Shown here piece by piece: positions 31,926 to 39,955 of a stretch of 64,000 nucleotides of DNA. Position 1 is the first letter of the stretch, and each line of letters starts with the position of its first letter. Below the pieces are notes generated by a model, which was not told where the DNA came from, did not search any database, and worked only from the letters and a program-made list of their open reading frames with translations. The DNA comes from Amycolatopsis bullii (lineage in GTDB: Bacteria; Actinomycetota; Actinomycetes; Mycobacteriales; Pseudonocardiaceae): positions 28,530 to 92,529 of the forward strand of contig NZ_BNAW01000033.1 in the NCBI RefSeq assembly GCF_014654205.1, written 5' to 3'. Both the position numbers and the translations under genes were made by a program.

Positions 31926-32786
31926 CTAGATCGGCCGCGAAGAGGGCGGGACATCGGCGAAATCGGCGCTGCGAGCGGTCTCGGCCCACCGCTCGACGCC
32001 TTCGAGGTCGCGCCGGTAGGCGCGGGTGAGCCGCTCGACGGCCTCACTGCCCAGCGGCAGCCGCAGCGGCACGTCGTCGCCGTGCACCAGGGACACGATG
32101 ATGTCCGCGGCGCGCACCGGATCGCCTTCCTGGCGGCCGTCGGCCCCGGCCATGTCCGCGCGCACCCTGGCGAGCACGTCGCGGTAGGTCTCGGACGGCT
32201 CCGCGAACTCCAGCACGCCGTCCTCGTTGAACCCGGTGCGGAACCGGCTCGGCTCCACGAGCATCACCCGGATCCCGAACCCCGCGACCTCCCCCGCCAG
32301 GGACTCCGACCAGCCTTCGAGAGCGAACTTCGACGCCGAATACGCGGCCACGCCCGGGAACGACTGCCGCCCGCCCTGGCTGCTCATCTGCACGATCGTC
32401 CCGGTCCCGCGCTCGCGCATGGCGGGCAGCGCCGCGCGGACCAGCGCGGCCGGGCCGAACAGGTGCAGCTCCATCAGCTCACGCAGTTGCTCGTCACCGA
32501 CCTCCTCGATAGCGCCGACCACGGCCCGGCCGGCGTTGTTGACGAGCACGTCGAGCTGCCCGAAGCGGTCGATCGCCGTCTGTACCAGGGCAGTGGCCCC
32601 GCCGGTGTCGCGGGCGTCGAACCTCACGGCCTGAAAGGTGTTGGGGTACTTGGTTTCCAGGTCGGCCACGCGCTCGGACCGGCGCACCGCGGCCACCACG
32701 TTGTCACCCGCCGCGAGTGCCGATTCCGCCAGGGCGCGCCCGAGGCCGCGGGTCGCGCCGGTGATGATCCAGGTCTGTGTCGTCAT
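31926..32786 (-). CDS. Short-chain dehydrogenase/reductase (SDR)
   Basis: 286 residues, a classical SDR: cofactor motif TGATRGLGRAL, NNAG, catalytic Ser in QMSSQGG and the YSASK Tyr/Lys pair. The fingerprint VRRSERVADLETKY suggests NADP preference. It is the first gene of an SDR-MerR operon. The ATG at 32786 coincides with the expected transcript start, 7 nt after TAGCGT. This SDR/MerR pairing is common in actinobacteria; the substrate is unknown. Confidence 0.93.
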   Translation of the reverse strand: MTTQTWIITGATRGLGRALAESALAAGDNVVAAVRRSERVADLETKYPNTFQAVRFDARDTGGATALVQTAIDRFGQLDVLVNNAGRAVVGAIEEVGDEQLRELMELHLFGPAALVRAALPAMRERGTGTIVQMSSQGGRQSFPGVAAYSASKFALEGWSESLAGEVAGFGIRVMLVEPSRFRTGFNEDGVLEFAEPSETYRDVLARVRADMAGADGRQEGDPVRAADIIVSLVHGDDVPLRLPLGSEAVERLTRAYRRDLEGVERWAETARSADFADVPPSSRPI

Positions 32787-32793
32787 GGCCGCG

Positions 32794-32824
32794 ACGCTAA
32801 AGCTTCGAGCGCGCTCGAACGCAA
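32794..32824 (-). promoter_or_regulatory. MerR-type promoter with 19-bp spacer
   Basis: On the minus strand TTGCGT (32824-32819) and TAGCGT (32799-32794) are separated by 19 bp, the over-long spacer used by MerR-activated promoters. The spacer is covered by the perfect 16-bp palindrome TTCGAGCGCGCTCGAA (32804-32819). It drives the SDR-MerR operon and should be the site of the MerR protein. Confidence 0.8.
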
Positions 32825-32910
32825 GCTCGGAGATCGCCATCCGATCGAGGATGCGAGCACAAGCCCCGCCACCCATGCACGAGGGACACTCAGCAGAGCA
32901 TGATCCCTGC

Positions 32911-33210
32911 ATGCATCGGGTAGCCGGCTGGATTTTCGAGGGAAACCTGACCAAGGTCGTGGAGTACGCCGCCGCGTTGGTCGGCTATGGCTGGGACGAG
33001 CTCGACGACGGTGCTTTGGAAGCCGGTGTCCCGGAGACGGACGCAGACCTTCCGCCCAGCACGTGGTTCGCGTATCCGATCGCCGGGACGCCGGAACTCG
33101 CGCTCCGCATCGCGCGCGATCGTGACGCCGGAATCCTGAGCGTGATCATCGACGGTGAGATGGACGACGTACTTGCCGCTCGCCTCGAGACGCTGCTGGA
33201 CCTCCACTGA
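32911..33210 (+). CDS. Hypothetical protein (99 aa)
   Basis: A small acidic protein, MHRVAGWIFEGNLTKVVEYAAALVGYGWDEL to ARLETLLDLH. TWFAYPIAGTPELALRIARD in the middle and the final MDDVLAARLETLLDL look like a conserved compact alpha/beta fold. No signal peptide or membrane helix is present. Codon use is normal. I do not recognise the family. No good ribosome site is visible, so the start may differ. Confidence 0.6.
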   Translation: MHRVAGWIFEGNLTKVVEYAAALVGYGWDELDDGALEAGVPETDADLPPSTWFAYPIAGTPELALRIARDRDAGILSVIIDGEMDDVLAARLETLLDLH

Positions 33211-33249
33211 CAGACACGGCCCATGCCGATGTCGCCCGGCCGGAATCAC

Positions 33250-33630
33250 TCAGGCCATCAGCGCGATGAGGGTGGCCAGAGCGGGTGCGCCCTGGCCGAT
33301 CAATCCCTTGATCCGCCCCTGGCGGGGATCGAACGCGATCAGCGCCACGCTCGCCGCGAGCATCGACCCACTGGCGGCCAGGACGAGGGCTTGGCCTCCC
33401 GCCATCGCGCCCGAGTGGGCCGCGGCCAGCCCGGCGAGCACCTGCAGGGCCAGGAGTGCGTTGTAGCAGCCCTGGTGGAACGCCCACGGGCGGACCGCGG
33501 CGAGGTCCGCCGCGCGCACCTCGAACATGGCGTGCACCTCGGGGCGGCTGAAGCGAAGGCTTTCCATCGTGAAGATCCACAGGTGCGTCAGCGCCGCGGT
33601 GAGCGCGAGCAGTTGCGCGGGGACGTTCAT
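33250..33630 (-). CDS. DUF1304 family membrane protein
   Basis: 126 residues with four hydrophobic helices: VPAQLLALTAALTHLWIFTMESL, FHQGCYNALLALQVLAGLAA, ALVLAASGSMLAASVALIAF and GAPALATLIALMA. FHQGCYN between helices 1 and 2 is the DUF1304 signature. The ATG overlaps the SRPBCC stop (ATGA), so the genes are translationally coupled. Function unknown. Confidence 0.87.
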   Translation of the reverse strand: MNVPAQLLALTAALTHLWIFTMESLRFSRPEVHAMFEVRAADLAAVRPWAFHQGCYNALLALQVLAGLAAAHSGAMAGGQALVLAASGSMLAASVALIAFDPRQGRIKGLIGQGAPALATLIALMA

Positions 33631-34112
33631 CGGGAGCGAGCCAGCCGCAAGGGCGCGCCCGGGAGCAGCGCGCCGGCCTCGTCGAGTTCGGCCAGCAGCG
33701 CGGGGACGCCGACGGTGAGCATCCTGGCCCGGACCGAGCCCAGCAGCTTGGCCATCGCGAAGCCGCCGATCCCGGTGAAACCGGTGTGGTGGTACGTGAA
33801 GCGGGTTCCTTCGGCGGTGGGCTCGAGCCGGTAGCGGACGTGGCTGGGTGTCTCCCCTTCCGCGCCGATCCAGGTGTAGTGCAGCAGTTCGCGCTCGCGG
33901 ACCTCCAGCACCTCGCAGTCGACGATGCCCCGCCAGCCGGGCATCGGCTTGGCGACGAACCGGAACCTGGTCCCGGCCACCAGCTCGAACCCCTCGGCGC
34001 GGGCGCCTTTCCCCGTCGAAGTCCAGTACGGGATCAGTTCCGGGTCGGTCATGGCCCGCCAGACCTTCACGGGCGAGTGCGGGTAGTCGCGAACGATGTG
34101 AATCTCGGACAT
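33627..34112 (-). CDS. SRPBCC (START-like / AHSA1) protein
   Basis: 161 residues: MSEIHIVRDYPHSPVKVWRAMTDPELIPYWTSTGKGARAEGFELVAGTRFRFVAKP is the start of a polyketide-cyclase/AHSA1-type helix-grip fold, and EPTAEGTRFTYHHTGFTG follows. It has a hydrophobic cavity fold likely binding a small molecule or lipid. AAGGGG lies about 9 nt upstream of the ATG. It is first in a two-gene operon with DUF1304 and divergent from the TetR gene. Confidence 0.9.
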   Translation of the reverse strand: MSEIHIVRDYPHSPVKVWRAMTDPELIPYWTSTGKGARAEGFELVAGTRFRFVAKPMPGWRGIVDCEVLEVRERELLHYTWIGAEGETPSHVRYRLEPTAEGTRFTYHHTGFTGIGGFAMAKLLGSVRARMLTVGVPALLAELDEAGALLPGAPLRLARSR

Positions 34113-34134
34113 TGCGGGCCCCTTGCTTCAGTTG

Positions 34135-34180
34135 CTGTAAAAATACAGTAGCAGAACTTTTCGTGTGGCTGAAGTAGGAT
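34135..34180. promoter_or_regulatory. Divergent promoter region with CTGTA-TACAG dyad
   Basis: CTGTA-aaaa-TACAG (34135-34148) is a 5-bp-arm palindrome in the 74-bp gap between SRPBCC and TetR genes, a probable TetR operator. TAGGAT (34175-34180) lies 6 nt before the GTG of the TetR gene, suggesting a leaderless start for it. Confidence 0.55.
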
Positions 34181-34186
34181 GGCCGC

Positions 34187-34867
34187 GTGACGACAACGGG
34201 GACCGGCCGCCCGGCCGTCGAAGGACTGCGGGAGCGCAAGAAGCGGGCGATGCGCCGGCAGCTGTCCGACACCGCCGCGCGGATGTTCCTCGAACGCGGC
34301 TTCGACGCCGTCCGGGTGGCCGACGTCGGCGAGGCGTGCGGGGTGTCCGAGAAGACCGTCTTCAACTACTTCCCCAGCAAGGAAGCGCTGCTCCTGGATC
34401 GGCTCGAGGCCACGGCCGACGCATTGCGCACCCACCTGCCGAACCCGGCGCTGACGCCGGTCAGCGCGATGCTGACGATCCTCGACGACGAACTGGACGG
34501 CCTCGCCACGGCTCTCGCCGCCGACGGCGACCGCGCGCTCGCCCGGTACCGGAAGTTCGGCGACCTGATCCGCAACACCCCGTCCCTGCGGGCCTATCAG
34601 AGCGACATCGCCGACCGGTTCGTCGACATCGCCGCCGAGGCGCTCGTCACCCGGACCGGGCTGCGCCCCGACGACCCCGAACCCCAGATCGCCGCGGCGA
34701 CGCTCCTCGGCCTGTGGCGGGTCCAGTTCCGCGCCCTCCGGACCCACGTGCGCCCCGGCCACCCCCTGCCGGACGCGATCGACGCCGTGCGCCGGGAGGT
34801 CCGCCGTGCCGCCAGCCTGGCCGAAGCGGGACTGGCCGCGTTTCCGGCACCCGCGGACCACGACTGA
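34187..34867 (+). CDS. TetR-family regulator
   Basis: 226 residues. The HTH is typical: RQLSDTAARMFLERGFDAVRVADVGEACGVSEKTVFNYFPSKEALLLDRLE. The C-terminal half is a helical ligand domain. It is divergent from the SRPBCC-DUF1304 operon, which it probably represses. An N-terminal arm rich in basic residues (LRERKKRAMRR) precedes the HTH. Confidence 0.9.
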   Translation: MTTTGTGRPAVEGLRERKKRAMRRQLSDTAARMFLERGFDAVRVADVGEACGVSEKTVFNYFPSKEALLLDRLEATADALRTHLPNPALTPVSAMLTILDDELDGLATALAADGDRALARYRKFGDLIRNTPSLRAYQSDIADRFVDIAAEALVTRTGLRPDDPEPQIAAATLLGLWRVQFRALRTHVRPGHPLPDAIDAVRREVRRAASLAEAGLAAFPAPADHD

Positions 34868-34893
34868 CCGGCCGGCAGCCTCGGACCCGGCCC

Positions 34894-35877
34894 TCAGCGG
34901 CGCCGGATACCCGCGACCAGGTTCTCCCAGTTGCCGTGAGCGATCCGCGCCCGGTCGGCTTCGTCGATCGGCGCGGTCGCCACGAACCGCCGGGCGGAAC
35001 CGCCGTGCTCGCGGTTGAACGGGTGGTCCGAGGCGTACATGATCCGGTCCGCGCCCACGGTTTCCACGCTCCACCGCAGGTACCGGTGGCTGGCGATGCC
35101 GCCCGGGGTGACGAAGACGTTCGTGCGGAAGTACTCCGCGATCGGCCGCTCCAGCCCGGTCACCGCGTCCAGCGCCGCCACGCGATCGAGGTAGAACAGC
35201 ACGACCTCGCCCCAGTGCCCGAGGATCAGTTGCAGCCCCGGGAACCGGTCGAAGACCCCGGCGACGATCAGCCTGAGCGCGGTCAGCCCGGCGTCGTAGT
35301 GCCAGCCGAACGTCCCGGTGGCCAACAGCTCGTCCACCGGGCCGCCGAAGCGCCGGTAGTAGGCGCCGGTGACCGCTGGGACCGGCACGCTCGGGTGCAG
35401 GTACACCGGGGCGCGCAGGTCGTCGGCGGCCTCGAAGATGTCCCAGAAGCGGGGCTCGTCGAGGGACCGGCCGCGGGAGTTCGCGTTCACCAGCGCCCCG
35501 TCGAACCCGAGGTCCGCGACGGCCCGCCGCAGCTCGTCGGCCGCCGCCGACGGTGTGGACGTCGCGAGCGCCGCGAACCCCCGCAACCGCCCGGGAAACC
35601 GGCCGACGGCGTCGGCGAGGACGTCGTTGGTGGGGCGCTGCAGGGCGACGGCTTCGGCGGGGTCGAGGTCCTGCAGGCCGGGCGTCGTGAGCGACAGCAC
35701 GGCGGTGTCGATCCCGTCGTCGTCCATCGCGGCGACGCGGCCTTCGCCGAGGTCGAGCAAGGCGGCGTTGGCGACGGCCCGGCTCATCATCGGCGCGGCG
35801 AGCGCGGGATCGTGCCGCCGCCACGCCGCGACCACGTCGCTCGTGGCGAAGTGCTCCTCGAGCCCGTAGAGCCTCAC
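34894..35877 (-). CDS. Amidohydrolase-2 family protein (decarboxylase-like)
   Basis: 327 residues. It opens GLEEHFAT, the metal-binding variant E-x-H seen in gamma-resorcylate/ACMSD-type decarboxylases rather than the HxH of hydrolases. Further metal/catalytic motifs are VYLHPSVP, ILGHWGEVV and YASDHPF. The family catalyses non-oxidative decarboxylation or hydrolysis of aromatic and related acids. The GTG overlaps the stop of the flavin-reductase gene (GTGA). The divergent MarR gene probably regulates both. Confidence 0.9.
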   Translation of the reverse strand: MRLYGLEEHFATSDVVAAWRRHDPALAAPMMSRAVANAALLDLGEGRVAAMDDDGIDTAVLSLTTPGLQDLDPAEAVALQRPTNDVLADAVGRFPGRLRGFAALATSTPSAAADELRRAVADLGFDGALVNANSRGRSLDEPRFWDIFEAADDLRAPVYLHPSVPVPAVTGAYYRRFGGPVDELLATGTFGWHYDAGLTALRLIVAGVFDRFPGLQLILGHWGEVVLFYLDRVAALDAVTGLERPIAEYFRTNVFVTPGGIASHRYLRWSVETVGADRIMYASDHPFNREHGGSARRFVATAPIDEADRARIAHGNWENLVAGIRRR

Positions 35878-36425
35878 CGGACGGTCTTGAGCGCGCCGGC
35901 CCAGGATTCGAGCTGGTCGAACAGCACCGACGCGGCGTCGTCGTGCATCGGGGACGGGGCGAACTCGGCGAAGTTCTCGAAGTCGGTGAAGAGCGAGAAC
36001 GACAACTGCTGACGCACATGGGCGATCTGCAGCTCACTGCAGATCGCCCGCAGGTGCTCGATGGCGCGGGCGCCGCCGAGCGCGCCGTAGGAGACGAAGG
36101 CGGCGGCCTTGTTGTTCCACTCGGCGTAGAGGTAGTCGATGGCGTTCTTCAGGACACCCGAGGTGGAGTGGTTGTACTCCGGGGTGACGAAGACGAAGCC
36201 GTCGAACTCGGCGATCTTGGCGGACCAGGCCTTGGTGTGGTCGTTGGCGTAGGCGCCGCGGCTGGCGGACACCGCTTCGTCCAGGTGCGGCAGCGGGTGG
36301 TCGAGCAGGTCGATCAGCTCGTAGTCGGCATCCGGGCGCTCCTTGGCCTTGGCCAGCACCCACCTCGCCACGGCTTCGCCCTTCCGGCCGGGACGGGTGC
36401 TGCCGAGGATGACCGCGATCTTCAC
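35874..36425 (-). CDS. NADPH-dependent FMN reductase
   Basis: 183 residues of the flavodoxin-like NAD(P)H:FMN reductase family: KIAVILGSTRPGRKGEAVARWVLAKA (FMN phosphate loop), TPEYNHSTSGVLKNAIDYLYAEW and SYGALGGARAIEHLR. The GTG at 36425 has GAGAGG about 9 nt upstream. It is first in an operon with the amidohydrolase. Such reductases detoxify quinones or supply reduced flavin. Two MarR-type dyads lie in its upstream region. Confidence 0.92.
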   Translation of the reverse strand: MKIAVILGSTRPGRKGEAVARWVLAKAKERPDADYELIDLLDHPLPHLDEAVSASRGAYANDHTKAWSAKIAEFDGFVFVTPEYNHSTSGVLKNAIDYLYAEWNNKAAAFVSYGALGGARAIEHLRAICSELQIAHVRQQLSFSLFTDFENFAEFAPSPMHDDAASVLFDQLESWAGALKTVR

Positions 36426-36439
36426 AGGAATTCCTCTCA

Positions 36440-36497
36440 CTTGAATCTTCAAGCGAGACGCTAGCACGCTGACGTGAATTTTCAAGTCAGCTAGACT
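36440..36497. promoter_or_regulatory. Two MarR operators and the marR promoter
   Basis: CTTGAATCTTCAAG (36440-36453) is a 14-bp palindrome; CGTGAATTTTCAAG (36473-36486) matches it at 12 of 14 positions, 33 bp away. CTGACG (36469-36474), 17 bp, TAGACT (36492-36497) form the marR promoter with the second site in its spacer; the first site lies next to the reductase start. Confidence 0.75.
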
Positions 36498-36503
36498 GGG
36501 GTG

Positions 36504-36974
36504 ATGACGGAACCCGGGACGCGCTGGCTCACCACCGACGAACTGTCGGCGTGGCGCGGCTTCATGCGCCTCGCCCAGCGCCTGCCGGCGTCGCTGGAAA
36601 CGCAGCTGCAGCGTGACGCGCGGCTGAGTTTCCTCGAGTACTACGTGCTCGCTCACCTGTCGGAGCAGCCCGGGCGCCGGGCGCGGATGAGCGAGCTGGC
36701 GGCCTTGGCGAACACGGAGCTGTCGCGGCTGTCCCACCTGATCAGCCGTCTGGAGAAGCGCGGCTTCGCCTGCCGGGAAACGGATCCGGACAACGGCCGG
36801 TACACGCAGGCGATCCTGACCGACGCGGGCTTCGCGCACCTGCAGGCCGTGGCACCCGGGCACGTCGAGCGGGTGCGGGACCTGTTCGCCGACGCCCTGA
36901 CCGCGGCGGAGCTGCGCACGCTGCGCCGGATCGCGGACAAGGTGCTGGCCCGCGTCGACGACCGAGCCGGATAA
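36504..36974 (+). CDS. MarR-family regulator
   Basis: 156 residues: SFLEYYVLAHLSEQPGRRARMSELAALANTELSRLSHLISRLEKRGFACRETDPDNGRYTQAILTDAGFAHL is the winged helix with its DPDNGR wing. The ATG at 36504 lies 6 nt after TAGACT; a GTG three bases earlier is possible. It is divergent from the reductase-amidohydrolase operon and should repress it until an aromatic or oxidative signal binds. Confidence 0.92.
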   Translation: MTEPGTRWLTTDELSAWRGFMRLAQRLPASLETQLQRDARLSFLEYYVLAHLSEQPGRRARMSELAALANTELSRLSHLISRLEKRGFACRETDPDNGRYTQAILTDAGFAHLQAVAPGHVERVRDLFADALTAAELRTLRRIADKVLARVDDRAG

Positions 36975-36990
36975 CGGAACCGGCGCCGGC

Positions 36991-37027
36991 CGTGGGTCCT
37001 CTTCGATCTGTCCGAAGAGGACCCACG
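36991..37027. terminator. Bidirectional terminator
   Basis: CGTGGGTCCTCTTCG (36991-37005) pairs perfectly with CGAAGAGGACCCACG (37013-37027) around a 7-nt loop. It lies 16 nt after the marR stop and 4 nt from the convergent gene stop at 37032. Confidence 0.85.
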
Positions 37028-37031
37028 GAAC

Positions 37032-38081
37032 TCAGCGGGGCAGGACGAGGTGGTCGGCGATGGCGTACAGCTCCGCCTGCGTGCCGCCCGCGACGGCGAT
37101 CGGCGCCTCGTCGAGGGCCTTGAGGATCCAGAGCGTGCGGTAACCGTTCTCGTCCGAATAGCGGGTGGCGTGTCCCTGGACCGGTTGTCCGGCCGTGCCG
37201 CTCACCTGGACGGCCTCGCCGCTGTACACGTTAACCGACGGCAGGGTGCTGCACGTGCCCACCGAGTAGGTCGTTCGCGTGCCGCCCGGCCCGCCCGGGC
37301 CGCCCTTCTGGACGTCGAACGTGCACATCCGCAGGCCGTCGGGCAGCTTGCCGAGGCCGAACGCCGGGGCGACGGTGGTCTTGCCGGGGAAGGCGACGTT
37401 CTCCGCGACGCGGCGGCCCGCGTCGATCAGCTGCTGCGCCGACGCAGTGCTGCCCGGTTGCGCGGCCACGTTGACGTACAGCGAGCCGCCGTCGGGATGG
37501 GTCAGGTACAGCTCGTAGCCGCCCCGGCCGCCGGAGTTCGAGCTCTCCACGCCGGCCCGCCCGCCGACGGTGACGGGCCGGCCCGGACCGGACTTGAAGG
37601 CGGCCTGCCCGATCGGCATCATCCGCAGTTCCGCCACGTCCACGGCCAGGACCTGCCGCCCGGACGTGACGGTCAGCAGGTACTCACCGCCGTACACCGG
37701 CTTGTCGGGGTTCGCCGCGCTGCCACCGGTGTTGATCCGGCGCGCGAGGTAATCGGCCTTGCCCGGCGGCAGCCAGCCGAGCGAGAAGGGCATGGGCAGC
37801 TCCGCGATGGCTGCCTCGGCCGGCGCCTCGACGACGGCCGGACCGCCGGCCTGGCTGCTGCCCGCGGGCACCTGGTCGTCGTGCGCGGGCCGGTTCAGCG
37901 CGGCGACGGTCCCCGCGGCCAGGACGAGCAGGGCCACCCCGGCCCCGGCCACGAGCGGACGGCTCACCGCGGCGCGCCTGCGGTCGAGGCGCTGACGGGC
38001 GGCCGCCAGCACCTGGTCGCTGTCGGGAGCGTCGGGCTCGTGGGCGGTGAAAGTGTCCTTGATCAGGTTCTCGATGTCCAT
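37032..38081 (-). CDS. Membrane-anchored partner of SigE-type sigma factor
   Basis: 349 residues: a short cytoplasmic part (MDIENLIKDTFTAHEPDAPD...), one membrane helix at about 43-62 (LVAGAGVALLVLAAGTVAAL) and a long extracytoplasmic domain rich in beta structure. Its ATG overlaps the stop of the sigma gene (TGATG). That position and topology suggest an anti-sigma factor or sensory partner, but no zinc anti-sigma HxxxCxxC motif is present. AAGGAGAG precedes the ATG. Proteins like this after SigE-type factors are common in actinobacteria and uncharacterised. Confidence 0.75.
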   Translation of the reverse strand: MDIENLIKDTFTAHEPDAPDSDQVLAAARQRLDRRRAAVSRPLVAGAGVALLVLAAGTVAALNRPAHDDQVPAGSSQAGGPAVVEAPAEAAIAELPMPFSLGWLPPGKADYLARRINTGGSAANPDKPVYGGEYLLTVTSGRQVLAVDVAELRMMPIGQAAFKSGPGRPVTVGGRAGVESSNSGGRGGYELYLTHPDGGSLYVNVAAQPGSTASAQQLIDAGRRVAENVAFPGKTTVAPAFGLGKLPDGLRMCTFDVQKGGPGGPGGTRTTYSVGTCSTLPSVNVYSGEAVQVSGTAGQPVQGHATRYSDENGYRTLWILKALDEAPIAVAGGTQAELYAIADHLVLPR

Positions 38082-38578
38082 CAGCTCTCCTTCGCCTGGG
38101 CCATCCGGTCGACGTTCAGGCCGTTTCGCAGGGTCGTCAGGGCTTTGCGGGCGTGGGCCCGCACGGTGGCCTGGGCGCAGCCGAGCAGGTCGGCGATGTC
38201 GGCGTCGGCGAGCTGCTCGTAGTACCGGAGCACCACGACCGCGCGCTGGCGCCGGGGCAGCCGCGCCAGGCGCTGCCACATGTCCTCACGCGCCGCGTGG
38301 TCCGACGCGAAGTCATCCGGCCGCGCCGCGTCCGGCGGATCCCCCACGGCGATCAGCCGCGCCGACCGGCGCCGCCAGGACAGGTAGTCGTTGGTCACCA
38401 TCCGCAGGACGTAGCGGTCGGGGTGCTCGGCGTCGCTGACCCTTGACCACCGTCGATACGCCTTGACCAGCACGTCCTGTACCAGGTCAGCAGCCTGCTC
38501 CCGCTCCCCGGTCAGCATCGTCGCGTAACGCAGCAGCCGCGGCAGGTGCGCCCGGGCGAAGTCCTCGTAGTCAGCCAT
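38081..38578 (-). CDS. SigE-family ECF sigma factor
   Basis: 165 residues from MADYEDFARAHLPRLLRYATMLTGE. Sigma-2 contains QAADLVQDVLVKAYRRWSRV; sigma-4 contains LPRRQRAVVVLRYYEQLADADIADLLGCAQATVRAHARKALTTLR. This is the SigE70-like group of small actinobacterial ECF factors. Two further in-frame starts lie 2 codons apart upstream (38584), so the N-terminus is uncertain by two residues. It is translationally coupled to the membrane protein downstream. Confidence 0.92.
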   Translation of the reverse strand: MADYEDFARAHLPRLLRYATMLTGEREQAADLVQDVLVKAYRRWSRVSDAEHPDRYVLRMVTNDYLSWRRRSARLIAVGDPPDAARPDDFASDHAAREDMWQRLARLPRRQRAVVVLRYYEQLADADIADLLGCAQATVRAHARKALTTLRNGLNVDRMAQAKES

Positions 38579-38714
38579 CACCATGAAGACTGCTCCCGCA
38601 CACGATCCGTGTACCGCCACGCAGAACTTTTCGTGGCGATGGCCTTGACCTTCACCTTCGGGGAAGCTCCAGGGTGGTCGTGACCGGGCGCCACGCCCGG
38701 AACGAGGAGCCTCC

Positions 38715-39545
38715 ATGAACATGGTCAGCATCGGCGAGTTCTCGCGGCTGTCGCGGCTGTCGGCCAAGGCACTGCGGCTGTACGGCGAACTCGGCCTCCT
38801 GGTGCCGGCCCACGTCGACGCGGAAACCGGGTATCGCTGGTACGCGGTCACCCAGCTGGACCACGCACGCCTGGTGGCCTCGCTGCGCCGGGCCGAGGTC
38901 CCGCTGGCCCGGATCCGGGACATCCTGGCCCTGGCCCCGGCATCGGCCGCCGAGGCGATCAGGGACCACTGGGCCGACGCCGAAGCCGAGCACGCCGCCC
39001 GGCGCGTCCTGGTGGGCCACCTCGTTGATCACCTTCGAGGAAGGAAGTCGGGTATGGACGAAGTCACGGTCCGCGACATCCCCGAACGCAGCCTGCTCAG
39101 CCGGATCAGCCGGGTGCATCAGGACGAACTGGAATCCCTGACGCGGGAGCTGTTCATCCACCGGTTGCGCCGAGGCGGCGTGCCGCGCACCGAGGGGGTG
39201 GCCGGCGCGCCGTTCGTGATCTATCACGGGGAAGTGAGCGGCGACAGCGACGGCCCGGTGGAATGGTGCTGGCCCGTCCCCGCGGACCGAGCCGCCGAGA
39301 TCGCGGCCGGTTTCCCCGATCTGACCCTGCGCACAGAGCCCGCCCACCAGGAAGCGGTCGTCCGCCAGGAGACGCCCGGCCGGTGGGCCGCCGGATCTCA
39401 GGTCGAGGTCGCGGTGGGTGCCCTCTTCGCCTGGGCTGCCGAGCGGAAACGCCAGCCGTCCGGAGGCGTGCGCGGCGTGCTGGTCCCCGCCGCCGGTACC
39501 CGGGGGACCGGGCCGTACGTCGAATTCGCCCTGTCGCTGAGCTGA
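38715..39545 (+). CDS. MerR regulator with GyrI-like effector domain
   Basis: 276 residues. MerR HTH: MVSIGEFSRLSRLSAKALRLYGELGLLVPAHVDAETGYRWYAVTQLDHARLVASLRRAEVPLARI. A linker helix leads to a GyrI-like/BmrR-type ligand domain (MDEVTVRDIPERSLLSRISRV...). This is the drug-sensing MerR layout of BmrR/TipA relatives. GAGGAG precedes the ATG. Just upstream TTGACC (38645-38650) could be a -35, but no clean -10 or dyad was found. It stands divergent from the SigE gene with no obvious transporter target. Confidence 0.9.
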   Translation: MNMVSIGEFSRLSRLSAKALRLYGELGLLVPAHVDAETGYRWYAVTQLDHARLVASLRRAEVPLARIRDILALAPASAAEAIRDHWADAEAEHAARRVLVGHLVDHLRGRKSGMDEVTVRDIPERSLLSRISRVHQDELESLTRELFIHRLRRGGVPRTEGVAGAPFVIYHGEVSGDSDGPVEWCWPVPADRAAEIAAGFPDLTLRTEPAHQEAVVRQETPGRWAAGSQVEVAVGALFAWAAERKRQPSGGVRGVLVPAAGTRGTGPYVEFALSLS

Positions 39546-39604
39546 GCGCGCGGGGTGCGGTTCGCGGCAAACTGGTGCGGGTGAACGTTTCGACGAACGC
39601 GCTC

Positions 39605-39641
39605 GGAAAGCCGCGGATCCGAGCCGAATCCGCGGCTTTCC
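39605..39641. terminator. Bidirectional terminator downstream of the toxin-immunity pair
   Basis: GGAAAGCCGCGGAT (39605-39618) pairs perfectly with ATCCGCGGCTTTCC (39628-39641) around a 9-nt loop, between the stops of the MerR gene and the putative immunity gene. Confidence 0.8.
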
Positions 39642-39655
39642 CGACGGGTGAACGT

Positions 39656-39955
39656 CTAACTGCGAGCCGAGCGGCCCAGCAGGTACCCGGGCACGCCGTC
39701 CGGCGCCACCTGGTCCTCGAACCGACCGTGCTCGTCCTCGAACACCACGGCGTCCAGCCCTTCCGCGACGATCGCCTCGATCGACAAATCACCGACGGAG
39801 AACGAAAGCCACCAGTTCCAGGGTGTCCCCGGCGCGGGTTCCGCGGCCGGGTCGACCTCGATCGAGGCCGGCCCGGCCGCGGCCAGCGCCGGAAGCCACT
39901 CGTCGCGCCACTCGAGCACGGTCGAGCGTTCGCGCCGCCACCTGCCCTCGCTCAT
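39656..39955 (-). CDS. Putative immunity protein for the RHS toxin (99 aa)
   Basis: The ATG at 39955 overlaps the RHS stop as ATGA, the tightest form of coupling, and a terminator follows, so this is the last gene of a two-gene operon. The product is acidic and Trp-rich: MSEGRWRRERSTVLEWRDEWLPALAAAG, TPWNWWLSFSVGDLSIEAIVAEGLDAVVFEDEHGRFED. The size, acidity and position directly after a polymorphic-toxin-like gene are the classic features of an immunity protein binding the C-terminal tip. No immunity family is recognised, so the role is inference from context. Confidence 0.7.
   Translation of the reverse strand: MSEGRWRRERSTVLEWRDEWLPALAAAGPASIEVDPAAEPAPGTPWNWWLSFSVGDLSIEAIVAEGLDAVVFEDEHGRFEDQVAPDGVPGYLLGRSARS

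Noticed and set aside
38645..38676. MerR-type promoter upstream of the GyrI-domain MerR gene
   Set aside because: TTGACC is present, but the -10 is poor and the dyad around CTTCGGGGAAG does not extend to convincing half-sites.
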